Shown here piece by piece: positions 1 to 5,209 of a stretch of 6,999 nucleotides of DNA. How positions within the stretch are numbered: the first letter of the stretch is position 1; every line of letters starts with the position of its first letter. The translations under genes were made by a program, and so were the position numbers. This stretch comes from Gemmatimonadota bacterium (lineage in GTDB: Bacteria; Latescibacterota; UBA2968; UBA8231). Below the pieces are notes generated by a model that was given only the letters and a program-made list of their open reading frames with translations, had not been told where the DNA came from and did no database searches. The stretch is taken from positions 1 through 6,999 of the forward strand of contig VXZF01000087.1 of assembly GCA_009845645.1 (NCBI GenBank), written 5' to 3'.

Positions 1-150
1 CAAAAGCAAGCCGAACAAGAGCAAGAGCAAAAGCAAGCCGAGCAAGAGCAAAAGCAAATCGAACAAAAGCCAAACCAAACCGAACAAAAGCCAAACCAAA
101 CCGAGCCAAAGAAAAAGCAAGCCGAACAAGAGCCAAGCCGAGCCGAGCCG
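1..150 (+). repeat. Low-complexity tandem repeats encoding a Gln/Glu/Lys tract
   Basis: Three kinds of repetition are visible. A 24-base unit at 1-24 recurs at 28-51 with one mismatch, and a 19-base part of it recurs at 115-133. A 21-base unit occurs twice in direct tandem without mismatch at 61-81 and 82-102, encoding EQKPNQT twice. AGCCG steps repeat at about 135-149. The plus strand is almost free of T here, unlike the flanking sequence. All repeats keep the reading frame of the outer-membrane protein, so they sit inside its coding region as an in-frame, length-variable tract. The tract may extend left of the window. Confidence 0.85.
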
Positions 151-1122
151 CCGCAAGGTCCCAATATCCTCCGTCGCCTCGCCGGATGGACTGGCCGCAT
201 CGTCGAGCCGGTCAACGCCAGTTGGCGGCGCAACACCAACTCGCGCCGCTTCAATTTGCTGCAGCGGCCTTCGCTTTCCTATCAACTCGGCCTTGAAGAC
301 ACCCTGCGGGTGCGGCAAGTGACCCAAGGGCTGACCCACCAAGACAATTGGTTGCACACATCCTCGTTTGAGGCTGGTTCGGGAATGCGATTGCCCTTTG
401 GTATTAGTGTCAAAGTCAACTCCAAGGAGCAGACCACCGAGCGCAGCGGCGCTTCGCAGCAACGGCTGCGCTTGCGCAACGAGCGGACCTACCCGCGCGT
501 GAGTCTTAGCTGGGGACGAGCCGACCGGATTCCGTTGATAAAGCGAGTGATCAACAGCGCGCAGGTAAACGCGAGTTTCGAGACCTCGGAGGGCAGCGAG
601 GGCGAGGGCAGTCTCGCGCCCGGCCACCTGCTTTCTGAGGAGACCAAGACCGAGTTTAGGGCGTCGTGGAATGGCCGTTGGCGCTGGGGACCGACCACGA
701 CCATCGAGCGCGTACTCTCCACCTCGGAAAGCCGCGATTTTGAACCAACTGCCGAGGGAGACAGCGGCGAGCAGCCCCTTCGCGGCACTCGCGACCGAGA
801 GCAGGTGACCACCACCTTCAAGATCACTCATAATCTCAAGCCGCGGCGACTGCCTCTAATAGGCCGGCTCAAAAGCGACGTCACCCTCAACTTAGAACAG
901 AAGTTTGAAGGAGAAACGCGCTCCATTGCCACCGGCGACGAAGAACGCGTCCCCAATGGCAAAGAAAACCGCTGGCGCACTCAGTTGTCCATGACCTACA
1001 ACTTCAGCACGAATTTCCGCGGCGAGGGACGAATTCGCATCGAAAACAACAAAGATCACCTCAGAGACAAGACGCGAAAAATCCGCGAAGTGCGGCTTTC
1101 GGGCACGTTCTTCCTCCGCTAA
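1..1122 (+). CDS. C-terminal part of a SprA-like outer-membrane beta-barrel protein (5' truncated)
   Basis: The frame is open from the first base of the window to TAA at 1120-1122, giving 373 residues of a protein whose start lies to the left. Residues 1-50 are a hydrophilic Gln/Glu/Lys/Pro repeat tract. From about residue 57 the sequence alternates polar and aromatic/aliphatic residues in beta-strand fashion (for example PSLSYQLGL, RWRTQLSMTYNFS, FRGEGRIRIE) and ends in LSGTFFLR, a barrel-like C-terminal strand. The pattern of a Pro-Ser-Leu-x-Tyr-Gln-Leu-Gly-Leu segment followed by long amphipathic strands resembles the C-terminal region of SprA, the giant translocon barrel of the type IX secretion system, and its relatives in other FCB phyla. 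Secretin (PilQ) is unlikely because no secretin C-terminal motif is seen. The family call comes from pattern resemblance only; a generic outer-membrane protein is the alternative. An internal TTG at 256 could look like a start, but the frame is open and coding-like well upstream of it. Confidence 0.6.
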   Translation, partial: QKQAEQEQEQKQAEQEQKQIEQKPNQTEQKPNQTEPKKKQAEQEPSRAEPPQGPNILRRLAGWTGRIVEPVNASWRRNTNSRRFNLLQRPSLSYQLGLEDTLRVRQVTQGLTHQDNWLHTSSFEAGSGMRLPFGISVKVNSKEQTTERSGASQQRLRLRNERTYPRVSLSWGRADRIPLIKRVINSAQVNASFETSEGSEGEGSLAPGHLLSEETKTEFRASWNGRWRWGPTTTIERVLSTSESRDFEPTAEGDSGEQPLRGTRDREQVTTTFKITHNLKPRRLPLIGRLKSDVTLNLEQKFEGETRSIATGDEERVPNGKENRWRTQLSMTYNFSTNFRGEGRIRIENNKDHLRDKTRKIREVRLSGTFFLR

Positions 1123-1145
1123 AGCATATTGCCCGACGCGGCTGT

Positions 1146-1151
1146 GGGAGG
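1146..1151 (+). promoter_or_regulatory. Ribosome binding site of comEA
   Basis: GGGAGG ends six bases before the TTG at 1158. This good Shine-Dalgarno match supports TTG as the true start, since no ATG or GTG in frame is nearby and the hydrophobic anchor begins only eight residues later. Confidence 0.6.
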
Positions 1152-1157
1152 TATTAT

Positions 1158-1523
1158 TTGTTCAATCAACGCGAGCAACGCGCGCTCATCGGCCTGACAG
1201 CGGCCTTGCTCATCGGGATGCTCGTCGCCATCGGCGATTGGTATCGCCCTTCGCAGTCAGAGGAATTTAGCGTTGTGCCGCGCGCAGTCGCTCCGCCGCC
1301 ACCGCGCCAAGTGGCAGCAGCCGAGCAGGGGCCGTTGTCGCTCAATTCGGCTACGGTAGAAGAATTAGTCGCACTGCCGGCAATCGGCCCCAAGATCGCC
1401 GCGCGGATCGTCGCCTTCCGCCGCGCGCGCGGTCCTTTTGCACGGCTGGAGCAACTAACCGAAGTCAATGGCATCGGCGCGAAGACGCTAGCAAAGCTCC
1501 GTCCTTTGCTCATAGTGGAGTAG
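1158..1523 (+). CDS. comEA: ComEA-like helix-hairpin-helix DNA-binding competence protein
   Basis: The product (121 residues) is the ComEA-type receptor that binds double-stranded DNA outside the inner membrane during natural transformation. Residues 9-26 form one hydrophobic segment (LIGLTAALLIGMLVAIGDW), either a membrane anchor or an uncleaved signal. A Pro/Ala/Gln-rich linker follows at 40-58. The ComEA domain begins at LNSAT (62-66), which matches the conserved 'hlN.A...eL..LpgIG' opening. It holds two hairpins: LPAIGPKIAARIV (73-85) and VNGIGAKTLAKL (103-114). Length and architecture fit the family. The start is TTG with a strong ribosome binding site. It lies 35 bases after the outer-membrane gene and 23 bases before the PilM-like gene. 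dprA further down the same strand supports a competence role. A short HhH protein unrelated to competence cannot be excluded by sequence alone. Confidence 0.88.
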   Translation: MFNQREQRALIGLTAALLIGMLVAIGDWYRPSQSEEFSVVPRAVAPPPPRQVAAAEQGPLSLNSATVEELVALPAIGPKIAARIVAFRRARGPFARLEQLTEVNGIGAKTLAKLRPLLIVE

Positions 1524-1546
1524 AGGCCACTTTGTAGAAGAAGGGG

Positions 1547-2440
1547 TTGGGATTGTTTGGATTTGGCAGGACAAAGGCCACTGGGATTCACATCAGCGGC
1601 CAGACCATGCGCATCGCCGCCCTAGACGCTGACCGCGCTGGCATCCGGCCGTTAGTCTTGACAGCCGAAAAGCTGGAGCGCCCTTTCGATCCGGTGTCCC
1701 TAGGCGACGAGCAGCAGCGACAAGAGCTAGCTACCAAGTTAGCCGCGCTCGCGGCAACTTATAACTTCGACTATAGCACGGCCTGTTTCTCGCTAGACCG
1801 GCGCTTGGGTCTCATTCAGCGCCGGCCCCTCGTAGCGAGGAGTGAGCGCGAAAACCGCCAACAACTCCTGTGGGAAGTCGAGCAGCTCGTGACCGAAGAC
1901 GCGAAGGCGTTTAGCTGCGATTTTGTGCTGACCTCGCAGTGGGGCTTTGTGGTGGCGGCGCGCCACCGCGCGCTCGATGGCTACTGCGCCCTAGGCAAGG
2001 CCGCGGCGGTTGGTCGGCTCGATGTGGATCTAGTGCCTTTTGCCCTGTACAACGCCAGCGAATGCGCCAATCTGCTCGCCAAAGATACATTCTCGCTGCT
2101 GCTCTACGCGGATGAAAGTGAGGCTTGGCTCCTGCTAATAGAGGAAGGCGAACTGTGCGCACTGACTAGCTGCTGCTGGGAGCAAGAGGATGACGCCCCC
2201 GCAGCCTTAGAAAGCGCAGCGCGCAAGCTGCTAAGCGCGGGCAGCAACGGCCTCCAACGCCTGTGGGGAGCCGGCTTCGTGTATTGGAGCGAGGGCCTGG
2301 CCGCGCATTTGGGGGTGCCGCATTCAATCCTCGACCCACTCGCCGCAGTCAAACCCAAGCTGCTCGACAGCACCCCGCCCGCGCAGCGATCCGAGTATGC
2401 CATTGCCGTCGGGCTAGCTCAGCGGGGGTTGGTGCGATGA
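1547..2440 (+). CDS. pilM: PilM-like type IV pilus inner-membrane platform protein, shortened and with degenerate nucleotide-binding motifs
   Basis: PilM is a cytoplasmic actin-fold protein that binds the N-terminal tail of PilN and links the pilus motors to the PilN/PilO platform. This 297-residue product follows the PilM plan. It has an N-terminal phosphate-loop strand (TGIHISGQTMRIAAL, 12-26), an R-x-L...QLLWEVEQLV helix (92-115) and a FVVAARHRALDGY segment (134-146). AVGRLDVDLVPFALYNA (154-170), LYADESEAWLLLIEEGEL (186-203), WSEGLAAHLGVPHSILDPLAAV (247-268) and a closing EYAIAVGLAQRGL (283-295) complete it. Canonical PilM proteins are about 340-380 residues; the missing part lies between residues 205 and 238. 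The usual GIDIG and DIGAEST motifs read GIHIS and YADESEA, so ATP binding is doubtful. TTG at 1547 is used here; TTG at 1553 is an equal candidate, six bases after AAGGGG (1541-1546). The stop overlaps the next ATG (ATGA), implying coupled translation with its predicted partner. Confidence 0.72.
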   Translation: MGLFGFGRTKATGIHISGQTMRIAALDADRAGIRPLVLTAEKLERPFDPVSLGDEQQRQELATKLAALAATYNFDYSTACFSLDRRLGLIQRRPLVARSERENRQQLLWEVEQLVTEDAKAFSCDFVLTSQWGFVVAARHRALDGYCALGKAAAVGRLDVDLVPFALYNASECANLLAKDTFSLLLYADESEAWLLLIEEGELCALTSCCWEQEDDAPAALESAARKLLSAGSNGLQRLWGAGFVYWSEGLAAHLGVPHSILDPLAAVKPKLLDSTPPAQRSEYAIAVGLAQRGLVR

Positions 2441-3468
2441 TCCGCGTCGAGCTTCTCGGTCGCCAAGGGCGGTCGCCTTGGCCCAAAGTCTTGCTTTCGG
2501 TCCTAGTTGTCTGTGGCGGACTATACGGCATCTATTACTTCTTCCCCGCGCTGACGAGGCCGATTTTTAGCGCGAGTTCCGCCCTCATTGCCGCAGCGCA
2601 GCAAGAGATCGCACCACAGCGAGAGGTCATTTCAAACCCCGAAGAGGCACAGCGGGAGACCATTCCAAGCCCCGAAGAGGCACAGCGAGAGACCACTCCA
2701 AGCCCCGAAGAGGCTATCTCTAGCCCCATGCAAGAAACCCCTCCCAAGCCCACGACACAGCAAGAGGTCGCCCGCAGTGCTACGACGTACAAAGAGGCGA
2801 CTCCGAGTTCTGAACCAGAGACCGCGTCAAGCCCCGTGGTCCAGCCAGAAGCAACACCTCGTCCCGATCCAACGCCGTCCCAAGTCCCTTCGCCCCAGCG
2901 CAGCACAGCCTGCCACCAAGTAATGCGGGTTGACGAACAGGTTCCCACCGGGATTCGCGTCGCGTCGCTGAATTGCAATTCGAGCGGGGAGTACTGGCTG
3001 GAGGGGACCAGCTCCTCGTACAAAGTATTGCGTATGTTCAGGCTTCGTTTGCAGACGTTGCCATCGCGGGTGTCGTTTTCGACTTGGCAGGAGGAGCGCA
3101 CGCTGCGCTTTGCATTCCAAGGCCGCTTTGCCGAGCAGGATACCCCTCCACCGGCGGTCCTCTCGTCCGACCAAGCGGAGCAATTCTTCGGCAAGTTAGC
3201 CCGCTGGGCCGACGCGAGTGGTCTAGACAGCCTCTCGATCGAAGAACCTACCCATAGGGCCTTGTCGTCGGCGCGCACGCACCAGCGGCAAAAACTGCGG
3301 GGCCTTGGCTCCCCTCAGCAGATCAATGCCTTCTTGCAGCAATTACAACAGGCCGAAGAAGTCGCAACCCTCGGCGAGGTTTTGCTCATGCCCGTCACAA
3401 GCGACGAACACGGCTGGGTGCAAGCGCGGCTCTACGCGGCCGTGGACATCGTCGTGGACGAACCCTGA
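2437..3468 (+). CDS. pilN: Probable PilN-PilO fusion protein, inner-membrane platform of a type IV pilus-like machine
   Basis: The 343-residue product starts MIRVELLG, like the PilN tail (consensus I-N-L-L-P) that docks into PilM. One transmembrane helix follows at about 18-37, then a long Pro/Ser/Thr/Glu/Gln linker (57-155) with a tandem 11-residue repeat at 69-90. After it comes a PilN-like periplasmic domain (160-231: VPTGIRVASL, then EYWLEGTSSSYKVLRMFRLRL). The next segment (240-341) resembles PilO: a helix QFFGKLARWADASGLDSLSI, then RQKLRGLGSPQQINAFLQQL and a final strand RLYAAVDIVV, matching the PilO pattern of a Gly turn, a helix with 'FL..L' and two strands. PilN and PilO are normally separate proteins, each with its own membrane helix and coiled coil. 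ATG at 2437 overlaps the pilM stop, with GGGGG at 2424-2428. The frame stays open upstream to 2263, but that part overlaps pilM. Cys159 and Cys180 could pair outside the membrane. The PilN part is moderately secure, the PilO part less so. Confidence 0.62.
   Translation: MIRVELLGRQGRSPWPKVLLSVLVVCGGLYGIYYFFPALTRPIFSASSALIAAAQQEIAPQREVISNPEEAQRETIPSPEEAQRETTPSPEEAISSPMQETPPKPTTQQEVARSATTYKEATPSSEPETASSPVVQPEATPRPDPTPSQVPSPQRSTACHQVMRVDEQVPTGIRVASLNCNSSGEYWLEGTSSSYKVLRMFRLRLQTLPSRVSFSTWQEERTLRFAFQGRFAEQDTPPPAVLSSDQAEQFFGKLARWADASGLDSLSIEEPTHRALSSARTHQRQKLRGLGSPQQINAFLQQLQQAEEVATLGEVLLMPVTSDEHGWVQARLYAAVDIVVDEP
2641..2714 (+). repeat. 33-base in-frame tandem repeat in the PilN-PilO linker
   Basis: Two full 33-base copies (2641-2673 and 2674-2706) encode EEAQRETIPSP and EEAQRETTPSP and differ at two bases. 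A third copy begins at 2707 and diverges after eight bases. A decayed copy precedes them at about 2615-2640 (QREVISNP). The unit is a multiple of three and keeps the frame, so expansion or contraction would change only linker length. Confidence 0.9.
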
Positions 3469-3962
3469 TGAACCGCTTTGCAGACGCGGCCATCTATCCC
3501 GGCAGCTTCGACCCCATCACCTTTGGCCACCTAAATATCCTAGAGCGGGCCTTGGGCATTTTCTCCCAAGTCACCCTGCTGGTGGCAATCAATCCCAATA
3601 AAAGGCCGCTCTTTTCGCTGGAGGAGAGTCGGGCGATGATCTCCGAGGCCATTAGCGACTGGCCCCAAGCCAAGGTCGATTTCCACGACGGCCTGACCGT
3701 TGACTATGCGCGGCAGCACAACATCCGCACGGCCGTGCGGGGCCTGCGGGCGGTGACCGACTTCGAGAACGAGTTTGCCATGGCCTTGACCAACCGCTCG
3801 CTATGGCCAGAATTCGACACAGTCTTTCTAATGACCAAGGCCGAGTACATGTACCTCAGTTCGTCGGTCGTGCGCCAAGTGGCGCAAATGGGCGGGCAGT
3901 TGAACCAGTTCGTGCCGCCTTGTATCGAGCGCCGCTTGCGGGAGAAATTCTACAATGCCTGA
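3468..3962 (+). CDS. coaD: Phosphopantetheine adenylyltransferase
   Basis: CoaD catalyses the fourth step of coenzyme A synthesis, moving AMP from ATP to 4'-phosphopantetheine to give dephospho-CoA in the cytosol. The 164-residue product is of normal length and shows the nucleotidyltransferase signature. YPGSFDPITFGH (10-21) contains the T-x-G-H motif with catalytic His21. NKRPLFSLEE (44-53) follows. RGLRAVTDFENEFAMALTNR (91-110) carries the substrate-binding arginine, and SSSVVRQVA (131-139) matches the C-terminal S-S-x-x-V/K motif. No key residue seems lost. ATG at 3468 shares its A with the preceding TGA (TGATG), and no clear Shine-Dalgarno site is seen, so translation is probably coupled. 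Its 3' end overlaps dprA by eight bases. It is the housekeeping member of an otherwise competence/pilus-type operon. Confidence 0.97.
   Translation: MNRFADAAIYPGSFDPITFGHLNILERALGIFSQVTLLVAINPNKRPLFSLEESRAMISEAISDWPQAKVDFHDGLTVDYARQHNIRTAVRGLRAVTDFENEFAMALTNRSLWPEFDTVFLMTKAEYMYLSSSVVRQVAQMGGQLNQFVPPCIERRLREKFYNA
3940..3945 (+). promoter_or_regulatory. Ribosome binding site of dprA inside coaD
   Basis: GGGAGA lies nine bases before the ATG at 3955, within the last codons of coaD. It supports this start for dprA rather than a later one. Confidence 0.5.
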
Positions 3963-5037
3963 GTCTCAAAGCGAAGTGCAGGCGCTCCTCGCGCTGAACC
4001 AAGCGGAGCGGCCCAAGCGCGTGCGGCGCTTGCTCGCCCACTTTGGCTCGGCGCAAGAAGCCCTTGCCGCCGCAAATTGGACTGCGGTCGTGGGGGCCAA
4101 CGCGCCCGAACAACGTCCGACACGGGCCGATTTCGCTTGGGCCGCCGAGCAGTGGCAACGGCTCTGCTCGGCGGGCGGGCGTTGTCTAGCCCCAGCAGAT
4201 GTGGACTATCCACCACTACTGGGCCAAATCGCCGCGCCACCTCCCGTGCTGTTTGCGCTGGGGCCGGACGACTTGGTCCCGCCCACCATAGCCATCGTCG
4301 GCTCGCGCAAGGCATCCGACAGCGGCAAGCTGATCGCCGCCGAACTAGCCCGCGGGCTAGTGGCCCAAGGCATCTGCATCGTCAGCGGCATGGCTTTCGG
4401 CATTGACGCGGCTGCCCATCAAGCCGCGCTCGCAGCCGGCGGGCGCACCATCGCTGTGTTGGGCTGCGGGGCCGACGTGCCCTATCCCCGCGCCCACACC
4501 CCACTCTACCGCCAAATCCGTGAGCGAGGAGCTATCGTCTCCGAGTTTGCCTGGGGGGCGGAGCCAGAGCGAGGGGCCTTCCCACGCCGCAACCGCATCA
4601 TCAGTGGGCTGAGCTTGGGGGTGGTCATCGTCGAGGCCCCGCAAAAGAGCGGCGCACTGATTACGGTCCAACACGCACAGGAGCAAAACCGCGAGGTATT
4701 TGCCGTACCCGGAGATGTGCGCTCGGGCCGCAACGCGGGCTGCCACCAGCTCATCAAAGACGGAGCCAAGCTGGTCGAGAACGTGGAGGACGTGCTAGAA
4801 GAATTGACCATGTGGGCGGTACCGCGCCCGCAAAGCGCACCCGTACCCACGCCCGTTCTTCCCCCAGAGGACGAGAGCGTCTATGCCCTACTCTCGCGCC
4901 AACCCCGGCACATTGACGAACTCGCCCAACACAGCGCCCTGCCACCTGCGACCCTGCTCGACGTACTGCTGAGGTTGGAACTCGACGGGTTAGTAGATCA
5001 GCTCGCAGGCAAGCGATTTTTGCGTCGCGCGGGGTAA
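3955..5037 (+). CDS. dprA: DNA processing protein DprA (Smf)
   Basis: DprA binds single-stranded DNA entering during transformation, protects it and loads RecA. The 360-residue product has three parts. An N-terminal helical SAM/HhH-like region covers about 8-70. The Rossmann-like core covers about 85-285, with IAIVGSRKAS (112-121), IVSGMAFGIDAAAH (142-155), VLGCGADVPYP (168-178), FPRRNRIISGLS (209-220), VIVEAPQKSGALIT (224-237) and EVFAVPGD followed by GRNAGCHQLI (247-267). After a Pro-rich spacer (289-304), a C-terminal winged-helix domain spans about 305-358 (YALLSRQPRHIDELA, LLRLELDGLVDQLAGKRFLR). All core motifs are present. The usual small or basic residue before GID is Phe148 here. The start codon overlaps coaD by eight bases. 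This is the last gene of the plus-strand operon and converges with the feoB operon. Confidence 0.97.
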   Translation: MPESQSEVQALLALNQAERPKRVRRLLAHFGSAQEALAAANWTAVVGANAPEQRPTRADFAWAAEQWQRLCSAGGRCLAPADVDYPPLLGQIAAPPPVLFALGPDDLVPPTIAIVGSRKASDSGKLIAAELARGLVAQGICIVSGMAFGIDAAAHQAALAAGGRTIAVLGCGADVPYPRAHTPLYRQIRERGAIVSEFAWGAEPERGAFPRRNRIISGLSLGVVIVEAPQKSGALITVQHAQEQNREVFAVPGDVRSGRNAGCHQLIKDGAKLVENVEDVLEELTMWAVPRPQSAPVPTPVLPPEDESVYALLSRQPRHIDELAQHSALPPATLLDVLLRLELDGLVDQLAGKRFLRRAG

Positions 5038-5070
5038 TCCTACGCAGTCGCAACGCGCAGATCACCGCGG

Positions 5071-5208
5071 CTAGTCGTCCGAGTCCCCGATCTGCAAGGG
5101 TTCATCGCGGCGGGATTTGTCGCGGAAGAAAGGCCGCGCCAAACGCCACAGCACGTACGCTGCGGCGAGCGCGGCAATGGCGACGGCCACTGGCGTTTGC
5201 CAGTCCAC
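5071..5208 (-). CDS. Small single-pass membrane protein downstream of feoB (FeoB-associated type)
   Basis: A 45-codon frame runs from GTG at 5208-5206 to TAG at 5073-5071. The product begins MDWQTPVAVAIAALAAAY, continues VLWRLARPFFR and ends in a charged tail (DKSRRDEPLQIGDSDD). Residues 5-21 make one transmembrane helix, followed by Arg-rich residues, so the tail is probably cytoplasmic. The start lies one base after the feoB stop, and the next in-frame stop upstream is at 5274-5272, with no ATG, GTG or TTG between. Short membrane proteins with this layout are commonly encoded just after feoB, some with a Cys-rich end; this one has no cysteine. Function is unknown; a role in stabilising or assembling FeoB is inferred from position. 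No obvious Shine-Dalgarno site is seen, so expression probably depends on coupling to feoB. It is too short to be certain from sequence alone. Confidence 0.68.
   Translation of the reverse strand: MDWQTPVAVAIAALAAAYVLWRLARPFFRDKSRRDEPLQIGDSDD
5189..5204 (-). other. Small perfect hairpin over the first codons of the FeoB-associated gene
   Basis: ACTGGC and GCCAGT form a perfect six-base stem around a four-base loop. In the minus-strand transcript it covers codons 2-7 of the small gene and begins one base after its GTG start codon. It has no following U run, so it is not a terminator. It could restrain initiation unless ribosomes arrive from feoB, but a chance stem of this size is quite possible. 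Confidence 0.35.
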
Positions 5209-5209
5209 G

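Noticed and set aside
1..150. Repeats considered as a CRISPR array or an origin with iterons
   Set aside because: Units are directly tandem or nearly so, have no unique spacers, are in frame and encode a continuous Gln/Glu tract. No cas or replication gene is near.
256..258. TTG at 256 as the start of the first gene
   Set aside because: The frame is open to the left edge and encodes an organised repeat tract followed by barrel-like residues before this codon. No Shine-Dalgarno site precedes it.
1123..1157. Intergenic stretch before comEA, searched for a terminator or promoter
   Set aside because: No stable hairpin and no convincing -35/-10 pair fits in 35 bases. Only the ribosome site can be supported.
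2263..2436. Upstream extension of the PilN-PilO frame to an ATG at 2263
   Set aside because: It would overlap the end of the PilM-like gene by over 170 bases and put an Arg-rich shadow peptide before the natural MIRVELLG tail. The ATGA overlap at 2437 is the typical operon junction.
2535..3278. A 247-codon open frame on the minus strand opposite the PilN-PilO gene
   Set aside because: It mirrors the Pro/Ser/Glu repeat linker, giving Ser/Gly/Val-rich low-complexity protein with no recognisable domain. The plus-strand frame has a membrane helix, domain-like patterns and proper junctions with both neighbours.
5057..5095. Inverted repeat GCAGATC ... GATCTGC between the converging operons, considered as a bidirectional terminator
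   Set aside because: The stem is seven bases with a 25-base loop, mostly inside the small gene, with no T run on either side. A pair of this size is expected by chance.
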